Assembly: GCF_029846275.1 (NCBI RefSeq)
Contig: NZ_JARVWS010000002.1
Coordinates: 1,364,001 to 1,428,000 of the forward strand
DNA length: 64,000 nt
DNA from: Nocardioides sp. CER19
GTDB lineage: Bacteria; Actinomycetota; Actinomycetes; Propionibacteriales; Nocardioidaceae
Direction of reading: 5' to 3'
The translations under genes were made by a program, and so were the position numbers. Below the pieces are notes generated by a model. It saw nothing but the letters and a program-made list of their open reading frames with translations. It ran no database searches and had not been told where the DNA came from. Shown here in pieces: positions 1-6,694 of the stretch (within the stretch, counting starts at the first letter, position 1; every line of letters starts with the position of its first letter).

Positions 1-959
1 GTCATGGTCGCGGCGTTGTGGGCGGCGAGCGCGGACGCGTCCGACTCGCCCTCGTGGTGGGCGACCGGGTGCGCGGTGAGCGCGCCGGCGATCGCGGCGG
101 GGTGCGCCTCGGAGATCCGGTCGAAGGTGACCATCTCGGGCAGCTCGAGGCCGCCGGGCAGCGGCGCCAGGGGTGCGTTCTCGCCCTCGATCAGGCTCGA
201 GTACGCGCCGGGCAGGCGGCGAACGGTCTGGCAGGCGTTGTTGACGATGATGTCGAGCGGGCCGTCGGCGGCCACGTCGTCGGTGAGCGCGATGACCTGG
301 GTGGGGTCGCGCAGGTCGATGCCGACGATCTTGAGACGGTGCAGCCACTCGGGGCTGTCCTCCATCGCCGCGAACCGGCGCACCGCGTCCTTGGGGAAGC
401 GGGTCGTGATCGTCAGGTGGGCGCCGTCGCGGAGCAGGCGGAGCGCGATGTACATGCCGATCTTGGCGCGGCCGCCGGTCAGCAGCGCGCGTCGGCCGGT
501 GAGGTCGGTGCGCTGGTCCCGCTTGGCGTGGCTCATCGCCGCGCACGACGGGCAGAGCCAGTGGTAGAACGCGTCGACCAGCGTGAAGTCCTGCTTGCAG
601 ATGTAGCAGCCGCGCGCCGTGAGCAGCTCGCCCGCGAACGCGCCCGCGGCGTTGGAGACCAACGGGATGCCAGCGGTCTCGTCGTCGATCCGGATCGGCG
701 AGCCGGTCGCGGTCAGCTCGATGATCGCCTGGTCGTGGGCCTGCTTCGCCAGCCGGATCTCGGTGCGGCGTGACTTCTTCAGCAGCTTCCACATGTACGA
801 CGTCGCGCGCTTGACCGTCTGGACGTCGGCGTGGTCGGCCGGCAGCTCGTGGAGCTGACCGAGGACCTCGAGGGTGATCGCGAGCTTCTCGGGGTCGATG
901 CCGGCCGGGACTGCCCCCGGAGCCGGGCCGGGTGCTGCCGTCGGTTCCACGGCGGTCAC
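1..959 (-). CDS. SDR-family oxidoreductase with N-terminal zinc ribbon (C-terminus off the window)
   Basis: The gene starts at a GTG at 959 and runs off the left edge, giving at least 319 residues. A helical N-terminal region of about 110 residues is followed by two CxxC pairs (Cys118/121 and Cys136/139) that look like a treble-clef or ribbon zinc site. A Rossmann fold then begins with the nucleotide-binding motif TGGRAKIG (161-168), and an NNAC motif follows, as in short-chain dehydrogenases. The fold and likely NAD(P) binding are known from the family; the substrate is unknown. The zinc module in front of an SDR is unusual. The downstream neighbour on the same strand is not visible. Confidence 0.8.
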   Translation of the reverse strand, partial: MTAVEPTAAPGPAPGAVPAGIDPEKLAITLEVLGQLHELPADHADVQTVKRATSYMWKLLKKSRRTEIRLAKQAHDQAIIELTATGSPIRIDDETAGIPLVSNAAGAFAGELLTARGCYICKQDFTLVDAFYHWLCPSCAAMSHAKRDQRTDLTGRRALLTGGRAKIGMYIALRLLRDGAHLTITTRFPKDAVRRFAAMEDSPEWLHRLKIVGIDLRDPTQVIALTDDVAADGPLDIIVNNACQTVRRLPGAYSSLIEGENAPLAPLPGGLELPEMVTFDRISEAHPAAIAGALTAHPVAHHEGESDASALAAHNAATM

Positions 960-991
960 CCTAAGCGGTCACCGCCGCGGAACCGTAAGCG

Positions 992-1369
992 TCAGGCCTC
1001 CTGCGGGCGCTGAGCCTGCTCCTGGGCCTCGGCGAGGGCGGCGTCGACGTCGAGCTCGACGACGGCGTCGATGACCTGGGCGAGCGCCTCCCGGGGGAGC
1101 GCGCCCGGCTGCGAGAAGACGAGGTGGCCCTTCTTGAACGCCATCAGCGTCGGGATCGACGTGATGCGGGCGGCGCCGGCCAGCGCCTGCTCGGCCTCCG
1201 TGTCGACCTTGCCGAACACGATGTCCGGGTAGGTCTCGGAGGCGGCGTCGTAGACAGGGGCGAACTGGCGACACGGACCGCACCAGGACGCCCAGAAGTC
1301 GACGAGCACGATGTCGTTGTCGACGACGGTCTGCTCGAAGGTGTCGGCGGTGAGTTCGGTGGTGGCCAT
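992..1369 (-). CDS. trxA: thioredoxin
   Basis: This 125-residue protein carries the WCGPC active site at residues 29-33 and the TSIPT segment with the conserved cis-proline, as in classical cytosolic thioredoxins. It would reduce protein disulfides using electrons from thioredoxin reductase. A longer frame is open upstream to 1570, but the ATG at 1369 is chosen because the family begins here, an AGAGG lies just ahead, and a SigR-type promoter sits immediately upstream. It is about 15 residues longer than E. coli TrxA, with an Ala/Glu/Gln-rich C-terminal tail. Function is well supported; which reductase serves it is not visible here. Confidence 0.93.
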   Translation of the reverse strand: MATTELTADTFEQTVVDNDIVLVDFWASWCGPCRQFAPVYDAASETYPDIVFGKVDTEAEQALAGAARITSIPTLMAFKKGHLVFSQPGALPREALAQVIDAVVELDVDAALAEAQEQAQRPQEA

Positions 1370-1378
1370 GCCTCTCAC

Positions 1379-1405
1379 AACGGTGGGGGGCGGCGTCCCA
1401 TTCCC
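1379..1405 (-). promoter_or_regulatory. SigR/SigH-type oxidative stress promoter of the thioredoxin gene
   Basis: On the minus strand GGGAAT (1405-1400) is followed by exactly 18 bases and then GTT (1381-1379). This matches the actinobacterial SigR consensus GGAAT-N18-GTT. The start codon lies nine bases after GTT, so the transcript would have almost no leader. Thioredoxin genes are classic members of the SigR disulfide-stress regulon. The motif is seen directly; its use by a SigR homologue is inferred. Confidence 0.75.
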
Positions 1406-1650
1406 GGCGGGAGAGCCCGGGCGAGGTGGGGGTCGGTGAGAGAAAAGGCACCGCCGGCCAGGGCACGCAACGGAGCGAAATGGGGGGGTCTTCGCTCCGC
1501 GGCGATGCGGTCCGGCCGGCGGGCGGAGACAGTCTGTCACGGCGCGCAGGCGGTGACAAACAAGGGCCATGGTCCCGGCGCGTCGAGACCTTGGGCCCGC
1601 TTGGCGGATGCGTCCGGCCGCGCGGCACGGCGTCCACCGAGCGGGTGGAG

Positions 1651-1656
1651 TACCCT
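1651..1656 (+). promoter_or_regulatory. -10 box for the leuS leader transcript
   Basis: TACCCT is followed by six bases and then the GTG of the leader peptide, the spacing of a leaderless actinobacterial transcript. A GGAGG lies in the gap but is only one base from the GTG, too close to act as a ribosome binding site. No good -35 box is visible. Confidence 0.55.
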
Positions 1657-1662
1657 GGAGGC

Positions 1663-1701
1663 GTGCGGACCACGACCCTTCTTCTCGGCCAGCCGCGCTG
1701 A
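1663..1701 (+). CDS. leucine leader peptide of leuS (12 aa)
   Basis: A short reading frame starting with GTG encodes V-R-T-T-T-L-L-L-G-Q-P-R. Three consecutive leucine codons (CTT CTT CTC) occupy 1678-1686; CTT is a poor codon in DNA this GC-rich, which would sharpen sensing of leucyl-tRNA. The frame ends inside an RNA hairpin arm and lies upstream of an intrinsic terminator and of leuS. This is the arrangement of a ribosome-mediated attenuator responding to leucyl-tRNA charging. The peptide itself probably has no other role. A closely similar 13-residue peptide precedes leuA at 63466. Confidence 0.75.
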   Translation: MRTTTLLLGQPR

Positions 1702-1767
1702 CCAGGGCAGGCTCCCGACCCGGGGCCTGCGCAGCGCGGCAACCCCTCCCTGTGTGAGGGGTTTTTT
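1692..1767 (+). terminator. leuS attenuator: competing hairpins and intrinsic terminator
   Basis: Bases 1692-1700 (the end of the leader frame) pair perfectly over 9 bp with 1732-1740. A nested hairpin pairs 1707-1716 with 1722-1730. Directly after comes a terminator stem, AACCCCTC (1741-1748) with GAGGGGTT (1756-1763), and a run of six T (1762-1767). Bases 1722-1731 can alternatively pair with 1735-1745, which would occupy the 5' arm of the terminator. A true T-tract terminator is rare in such GC-rich DNA. The rest of the 455-base gap between trxA and leuS (1406-1650) holds nothing else I recognise. Confidence 0.75.
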
Positions 1768-1824
1768 CATGCCACGAAGGGGTTCGACGCAGCCGGATCC
1801 GACCAGCGAGAGACTGAAGAGAAC

Positions 1825-4317
1825 ATGACCCAGGAACAGACCCAGGACGAGATCGTCTACGACGCCGACGCGCTGCAGGCCAAGTGGCAGCCGGTGTGGG
1901 AGCGGCTCGACCAGTTCCGGGCCGGCGAGCGCCAGGGAGCCGAGAAGCGCTACGCGCTGACGATGTTCCCCTACCCCTCGGGCGACCTGCACATGGGTCA
2001 CGCCGAGGTCATGGCGCTGCACGACGTCATCGCGCGCTACTGGTGGCACCGTGGCTACGACGTGCTCAACCCGATGGGCTGGGACTCCTTCGGCCTGCCC
2101 GCCGAGAACGCGGCGATCCGCAATGACGAGCACCCGGCGACCTACACCTACGCCAACATCGAGACCCAGTTCCGCTCGTTCAAGAAGTACGCCGTCTCCT
2201 TCGACTGGTCCCGCCGCCTGCACACCTCCGACCCGGAGTACTACCGCTGGACCCAGTGGCTGTTCCTGAAGTTCCGCGAGCGCGGCCTGGCCTATCGCAA
2301 GAACAGCCCGGTCAACTGGTGTCCCAACGACCAGACCGTCCTGGCCAACGAGCAGGTGCTGTCCGATGGCACCTGCGAGCGTTGCGGCGCCGTCGTGACC
2401 AAGAAGGAGCTGACGCAGTGGTACTTCAAGATCACCGACTTCGCGCAGCGGCTCCTGGACGGCCTGGACGAGCTGGAGGGCCAGTGGCCTGAGCGGGTCG
2501 TCCACTCGCAGCGCAACTGGATCGGTCGTTCCGAGGGCGCCCACATCGACTTCGACATCAGCCTGGCCTCGGGGGGCACCCGCACGATCACGGTCTTCAC
2601 CACGCGGCCGGACACGCTCTACGGCGCGACGTTCATGGTCGTCGCGGCCGATGCCGCGCTGGCGGCGGAGATCGTGGCCCCGAGCCAGGCGGACGCCCTG
2701 GCGGCGTACGTCGAGGACGTGCGGAAGTCCTCCGACATCGACCGCCTCTCGACCGACCGGCCCAAGACCGGCGTGGACCTGGGTGTCACGGCCACCAACC
2801 CCGTGACCGGTGAGCAGGTGCCCGTGTGGGCGGCCGACTACGTGCTGGCCGACTACGGCACCGGCGCGATCATGGCGGTACCGGCCCACGACCAGCGCGA
2901 CCTCGACTTCGCGAAGGAGTTCGGTCTGCCCGTGCGCCGCGTCATCGACGTGGCGGGCGCCGACAACCCGGAGGAGACCTACGTCGCCACGACCGGTGAC
3001 GGCGCCTACGTCAACAGCCCCGCGCTGGACGGCCTGACCGACAAGGCCTCGGGCATCTCGACGATCATCGCCCGGCTCGAGGCCGAGGGCCGGGGGACCG
3101 GCACCGTGAACTTCCGCCTGCGCGACTGGCTGCTGTCGCGGCAGCGCTTCTGGGGTGCCCCGATCCCGATCATCCACTGCGAGAAGGACGGCGAGGTGGC
3201 TGTCCCGGACGACCAGCTGCCGGTCCGGCTGCCGGAGAACGTGCGCGGCGCCGACCTGAAGCCGAAGGGCGTCTCACCACTGGCCGCGGTCGAGGAGTGG
3301 GTCAACGTCGAGTGCCCGACGTGCGGCGGCCCCGCCAAGCGGGACAGCGACACGATGGACACGTTCGTCGACTCGTCGTGGTACTTCCTGCGCTTCTGCT
3401 CCCCGCACTTCGAGGACGGGCCGTTCGACGAGCAGGCCGTGCGCGAGTGGGGCCCGATCGACCAGTACGTCGGCGGCATGGAGCACGCGGTGCTGCACCT
3501 GCTCTACGCGCGGTTCTTCACCTACGTCCTGCACGACATGGGCATGGTCGACTTCGAGGAGCCGTTCGAGCGGCTCATGGGCCAGGGCGTCGTCATCAAC
3601 CAGGGCAAGAAGATGTCCAAGTCCCTGGGCAACGGCGTCAACCTCGGCGACCAGATCGACGCCTTCGGCGTGGACGCCGTGCGCCTGACGCTGGTGTTCG
3701 CCTCGCCGCCGGAGGACAACATCGACTGGGCCGACGTCTCGCCGGCCGGTTCGGTGCGGTTCCTGCAGCGGACGTGGCGGCTGTCGGGCGACGTCGCCTC
3801 GACGCCGGGCGTGTCGTTCGCCGACGGTGACGTGGCGTTGCGGCGGGTGACCCACAAGACGCTGCACGAGGTCGAGCAGCTCATGGAGTCCTACCGCTTC
3901 AACGTGGTCGTCGCCCGCACCATGGAGCTGGTCAACGCGACCCGCAAGGCGATCGACTCCGGTTGCGGCCCCGAGGACCCCGCCGTGCGCGAGGCGACGG
4001 AGGCCGTCGCGATCCTGCTCTCGCTGGTCGCGCCATACACCGCCGAGGAGATGTGGGAGCGACTGGGCCACACGCCGACCGTCTCCCGCGCCGGGTGGCC
4101 GACGGTCGACCCGGCGCTGCTGGTCGAGGACACCGTCACGGCGGTCGTCCAGATCGCCGGCAAGGTGAAGGGCCGGCTGGAGGTCTCCCCGTCGATCAGC
4201 GAGGCTGACCTCGAGGCGCTGGCGCTGGCCGACGAGGCCGTCGTACGCGCCATCGACGGGCGGCCCGTTCGCAAGGTCATCGTGCGGGCTCCGAAGCTCG
4301 TCAACATCGTCGTCTGA
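1825..4317 (+). CDS. leuS: leucyl-tRNA synthetase
   Basis: This 830-residue class I aminoacyl-tRNA synthetase charges tRNA-Leu in the cytosol. The HIGH-type motif is HMGH at 56-59 and KMSKS is at 596-600. Between them lies the CP1 editing insertion, and a zinc-type cysteine cluster (CERCG) is present after about residue 180. The length fits bacterial LeuRS. The ATG at 1825 follows a purine-rich GAGAGACTGAAGAGAAC stretch. Expression is probably controlled by the leucine leader peptide and terminator upstream. The gene ends before a cluster of hairpins and a convergent small membrane-protein gene. Confidence 0.98.
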   Translation: MTQEQTQDEIVYDADALQAKWQPVWERLDQFRAGERQGAEKRYALTMFPYPSGDLHMGHAEVMALHDVIARYWWHRGYDVLNPMGWDSFGLPAENAAIRNDEHPATYTYANIETQFRSFKKYAVSFDWSRRLHTSDPEYYRWTQWLFLKFRERGLAYRKNSPVNWCPNDQTVLANEQVLSDGTCERCGAVVTKKELTQWYFKITDFAQRLLDGLDELEGQWPERVVHSQRNWIGRSEGAHIDFDISLASGGTRTITVFTTRPDTLYGATFMVVAADAALAAEIVAPSQADALAAYVEDVRKSSDIDRLSTDRPKTGVDLGVTATNPVTGEQVPVWAADYVLADYGTGAIMAVPAHDQRDLDFAKEFGLPVRRVIDVAGADNPEETYVATTGDGAYVNSPALDGLTDKASGISTIIARLEAEGRGTGTVNFRLRDWLLSRQRFWGAPIPIIHCEKDGEVAVPDDQLPVRLPENVRGADLKPKGVSPLAAVEEWVNVECPTCGGPAKRDSDTMDTFVDSSWYFLRFCSPHFEDGPFDEQAVREWGPIDQYVGGMEHAVLHLLYARFFTYVLHDMGMVDFEEPFERLMGQGVVINQGKKMSKSLGNGVNLGDQIDAFGVDAVRLTLVFASPPEDNIDWADVSPAGSVRFLQRTWRLSGDVASTPGVSFADGDVALRRVTHKTLHEVEQLMESYRFNVVVARTMELVNATRKAIDSGCGPEDPAVREATEAVAILLSLVAPYTAEEMWERLGHTPTVSRAGWPTVDPALLVEDTVTAVVQIAGKVKGRLEVSPSISEADLEALALADEAVVRAIDGRPVRKVIVRAPKLVNIVV

Positions 4318-4340
4318 GGCGCGAGAGCGAGGAACGAGCG

Positions 4341-4358
4341 GGTCGCGTCGAAGCGACC
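4341..4358. terminator. hairpin 1 after leuS
   Basis: GGTCGC, a six-base loop and GCGACC form a perfect 6-bp hairpin 24 bases after the leuS stop. There is no T-run. It is the first of four hairpins between two convergent genes. Confidence 0.5.
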
Positions 4359-4371
4359 ATCGGATCGTCGT

Positions 4372-4441
4372 ATGACGCCCCGGGACGTCATGCGGGTGGA
4401 GCGCCGGAGCGCTCCCTCCGTATGACGCTCCGCGAGCGTCA
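4372..4441. terminator. cluster of three hairpins between convergent genes
   Basis: Three further inverted repeats follow one another: ATGACG/CGTCAT (4372-4377 with 4386-4391), GGAGCGC/GCGCTCC (4398-4404 with 4409-4415) and TGACGCTC/GAGCGTCA (4423-4430 with 4434-4441). The last contains the stop codon of the minus-strand gene. TATGACGC occurs twice (4371 and 4421). They probably act as terminators or RNA-stabilising structures for both convergent genes. Confidence 0.5.
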
Positions 4442-4561
4442 GGAGAACGCGAGCACCAGGGCGGTCAGGACCGCCATCAGGACGAGGACCAGGATCAACC
4501 CCGGCAGCTCGGCGTCCTGGTGGGACTCCGTCTTGCTGTACGGCTCGATGTCGGCAGTCAT
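4439..4561 (-). CDS. small single-pass membrane protein (40 aa)
   Basis: The product begins MTADIEPYSK and ends in one hydrophobic helix of about 20 residues (roughly 20-39) rich in Leu and Val. A good ribosome binding site, GGAGAG, lies eight bases before the ATG at 4561. The charged N-terminus and lack of a cleavage site suggest a membrane-anchored protein with its N-terminus in the cytosol. I do not recognise a family. The stop codon is inside the last of four hairpins shared with convergent leuS. Confidence 0.65.
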   Translation of the reverse strand: MTADIEPYSKTESHQDAELPGLILVLVLMAVLTALVLAFS

Positions 4562-4759
4562 GTCGTCTCTCCGTCGTTGCGGGCCGGGATGCTCCCGGCC
4601 CCGTGCGGAAGCGGTCCTCGTCGGACGCTTCCCGCACATCCCCTTGACGATTGACTCGTACCCGATCGTTGGGGGACTCACGCCAACGGCTGCGTCACAC
4701 CCCGGGCTCGCTCGGCTGAGGCCGGCGTGGACAGGGGGACGCTCACCCCGACCGGCCGG

Positions 4760-4765
4760 TAGTGT
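4760..4765 (+). promoter_or_regulatory. -10 box, leaderless degV transcript
   Basis: TAGTGT is followed by six bases and the ATG at 4772, so the transcript would start at or beside the start codon. About 75 bases upstream an inverted repeat CGTTGG-N10-CCAACG (4667-4688) could be an operator in the 210-base divergent gap. Confidence 0.5.
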
Positions 4766-4771
4766 CGCCGC

Positions 4772-5632
4772 ATGGGGCAGCAGGTCGTGGTCGTCACCGA
4801 CTCCAGTGCCATGCTGCCCGCCGACGTCGCGGAGGCACACGGCATCGTCGTGGTGCCGCTGCACGTGGTCATCGGGAGCGAGGAGCTCGAGGAGGGCGAG
4901 CCCGGCACCAGCCCTGAGGAGATCGCCGCGGCGCTGGCCTCGAAGACCTCCGTGAGCACGTCGCGGCCCGCCCCGGCCGCGTTGTCCGCGCTCTACCGGC
5001 GCCTGGCCGACGGTGGCGCCGACGAGATCATCGCGGTGCACCTGTCCGGGGAGATGAGCGGCACGCTGGAGTCGGCCCAGCTGGCCGCCCGCAACGCGCC
5101 GGTGCCGGTCGTCGTGGTCGACACCCGCGCGGTGGGGCCCTGCCTCGGGTTCGCCGCGCTGGCCGCCGCCGAGGCCGTCGCGGCGGGGGCGTCCGCGGCC
5201 GAGGCCGCGGAGCAGGCACGCGCGCGGGCCGCCGCGACGACGTCGTACTTCTACGTGGACACCCTTGAGTACCTCCGCCGCGGCGGACGCATCGGCGCCG
5301 CGGCAGCGATGCTCGGCTCGGCCCTGGCCGTCAAGCCGCTGTTGACGATCGACGGGGGGCGCGTGGTCGCCCACGAGAGGGTGCGTACGTCGGCCCGGGC
5401 ACTCGCCCGCCTGGAGGAGCTCGCCGTGGCGGCGGTCGCCGACGTGGCGCGGGTCGAGGTGGTGGTCGCCCACCTGCGCAGCGCCGAGCGGGCCGAGACG
5501 CTCGCGACGCGGATGGCCGAGCGCTTCGCCGACCGGCTCGTCGGCACGGTGCGCGTCGGCGAGCTCGGCGCGGCGCTGGGCGCCCATGTGGGCCCCGGCA
5601 TGATCGCGGTCTGCGTCTCTCCGGCGCTCTGA
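4772..5632 (+). CDS. DegV-family fatty-acid-binding protein
   Basis: This 286-residue protein opens with a beta strand and the motif VTDSSAML, typical of DegV/FakB proteins that bind a free fatty acid between two domains. The length matches the family. A LEYLRRGGRIG segment in the middle (about 167-177) is another hallmark. In firmicutes FakB presents fatty acids to the kinase FakA; no kinase gene is next door here, so the partner is unknown. The start is fixed by a leaderless-type -10 box, and the next genes on the strand are comEA and comEC. Confidence 0.88.
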   Translation: MGQQVVVVTDSSAMLPADVAEAHGIVVVPLHVVIGSEELEEGEPGTSPEEIAAALASKTSVSTSRPAPAALSALYRRLADGGADEIIAVHLSGEMSGTLESAQLAARNAPVPVVVVDTRAVGPCLGFAALAAAEAVAAGASAAEAAEQARARAAATTSYFYVDTLEYLRRGGRIGAAAAMLGSALAVKPLLTIDGGRVVAHERVRTSARALARLEELAVAAVADVARVEVVVAHLRSAERAETLATRMAERFADRLVGTVRVGELGAALGAHVGPGMIAVCVSPAL

Positions 5633-5720
5633 CGGGCCGGTCGCCGTCCCCAGGGCGGCCGCCGGGCACCGTTGTCCCCAGGCGGCGCGGGGCGTGGTCG
5701 CGAGCGTCGGCGCTTCTTCC

Positions 5721-5726
5721 TAGCGT
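5721..5726 (+). promoter_or_regulatory. -10 box, leaderless comEA transcript
   Basis: TAGCGT is followed by seven bases and then the ATG of comEA at 5734. This probably drives comEA-comEC and perhaps holA. Confidence 0.5.
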
Positions 5727-5733
5727 CGCCGGC

Positions 5734-6693
5734 ATGCGCTCCCGACCCGACCACCGTGACGCCGTCGCACGGCGGCTGGAGCTGCTGCGCGCCGAGCTCG
5801 AGCCCGACGGCGCGCCACCGGTCGAGGAGGATCCGTGGTGGGAGACCGCGCCGGTGCTCGAGCTGGTGCCGACCGAGCCCGACGACGCCGAGCCGCCGCC
5901 GGTGCCGGTCCCCGGGCGGCACGCCGCGCGACGGCGGGTGTCAGCGTCGGCCTGGCTCGGCGAGCGGGCCTCGGGCGCCGTGCCCGAGACGCTGCGCGGC
6001 CGTACCGGGGTCGGGCCGTGGCATCTCACCGTCATCGCCCTGTTCGTCGCCGGCAGCCTGGCGGTCACCTGCTGGTGGGTGATGCGCGGCGACCCGACGG
6101 TCACGCCGGTGGCGAGCGGCCCGGTGGCGCCGCTCGTGTCCGTGGGTGCGGGCACCCCGGCGTCTCGCGGGGCGCCTGGGACGCCCCGGGCTCCCGGCAC
6201 TGCCTCGGCGACCGCGACGAGCGCCGGCGCCGCGGCGACGGTGACGGTCGACGTCTCCGGCAGGGTGCGACACCCCGGCGTGCTCCAGCTGCCGGCGGGC
6301 TCGCGGGTCGTCGACGCCCTGGAGGCCGCAGGCGGCGCCCGACCGGGCGCCGACCTGAGCGGGCTCAACCGGGCCCGCGTCCTGGTCGACGGCGAGCAGA
6401 TCGTCGTCGGGCGTCCGGCGGCTCCCGCGCCGGGGGCCCCGGGGTCACTGGGGTCACTGGGCTCACCGGGGTCGTCGGGGTCCGGGACGGGCGCGCCCGG
6501 AGCGCTCGTGAACCTCAACACCGCGAGCGTCGACGAGCTGGACACGCTGCCCGAGGTCGGGCCGGTGACGGCGCAGGCGATCGTCGACTACCGGACCGAG
6601 CACGGCGGCTTCGGCTCGGTCGACGAGCTGCTCGACATCCAGGGGATCGGAGAGGTGACCCTTGCGAAGATCGCTCCCCACGTGACGGTCTGA
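5734..6693 (+). CDS. comEA: ComEA-type DNA-binding protein
   Basis: This 319-residue protein has a cytoplasmic proline/acid-rich N-terminus, one membrane helix (about 97-116), a Ser/Thr/Ala/Pro-rich stalk, an SLBB-like beta-grasp domain (about 168-228), a short Gly-Ser linker built from triplet repeats (237-251) and a C-terminal helix-hairpin-helix domain (about 257-319) starting VNLNTASVDELDTLP. ComEA binds incoming double-stranded DNA outside the membrane and passes it to ComEC. The comEC gene starts two bases after this stop. Whether this organism is naturally competent cannot be judged from the pair alone, because many actinobacteria carry it. Confidence 0.93.
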   Translation: MRSRPDHRDAVARRLELLRAELEPDGAPPVEEDPWWETAPVLELVPTEPDDAEPPPVPVPGRHAARRRVSASAWLGERASGAVPETLRGRTGVGPWHLTVIALFVAGSLAVTCWWVMRGDPTVTPVASGPVAPLVSVGAGTPASRGAPGTPRAPGTASATATSAGAAATVTVDVSGRVRHPGVLQLPAGSRVVDALEAAGGARPGADLSGLNRARVLVDGEQIVVGRPAAPAPGAPGSLGSLGSPGSSGSGTGAPGALVNLNTASVDELDTLPEVGPVTAQAIVDYRTEHGGFGSVDELLDIQGIGEVTLAKIAPHVTV

Positions 6694-6694
6694 C

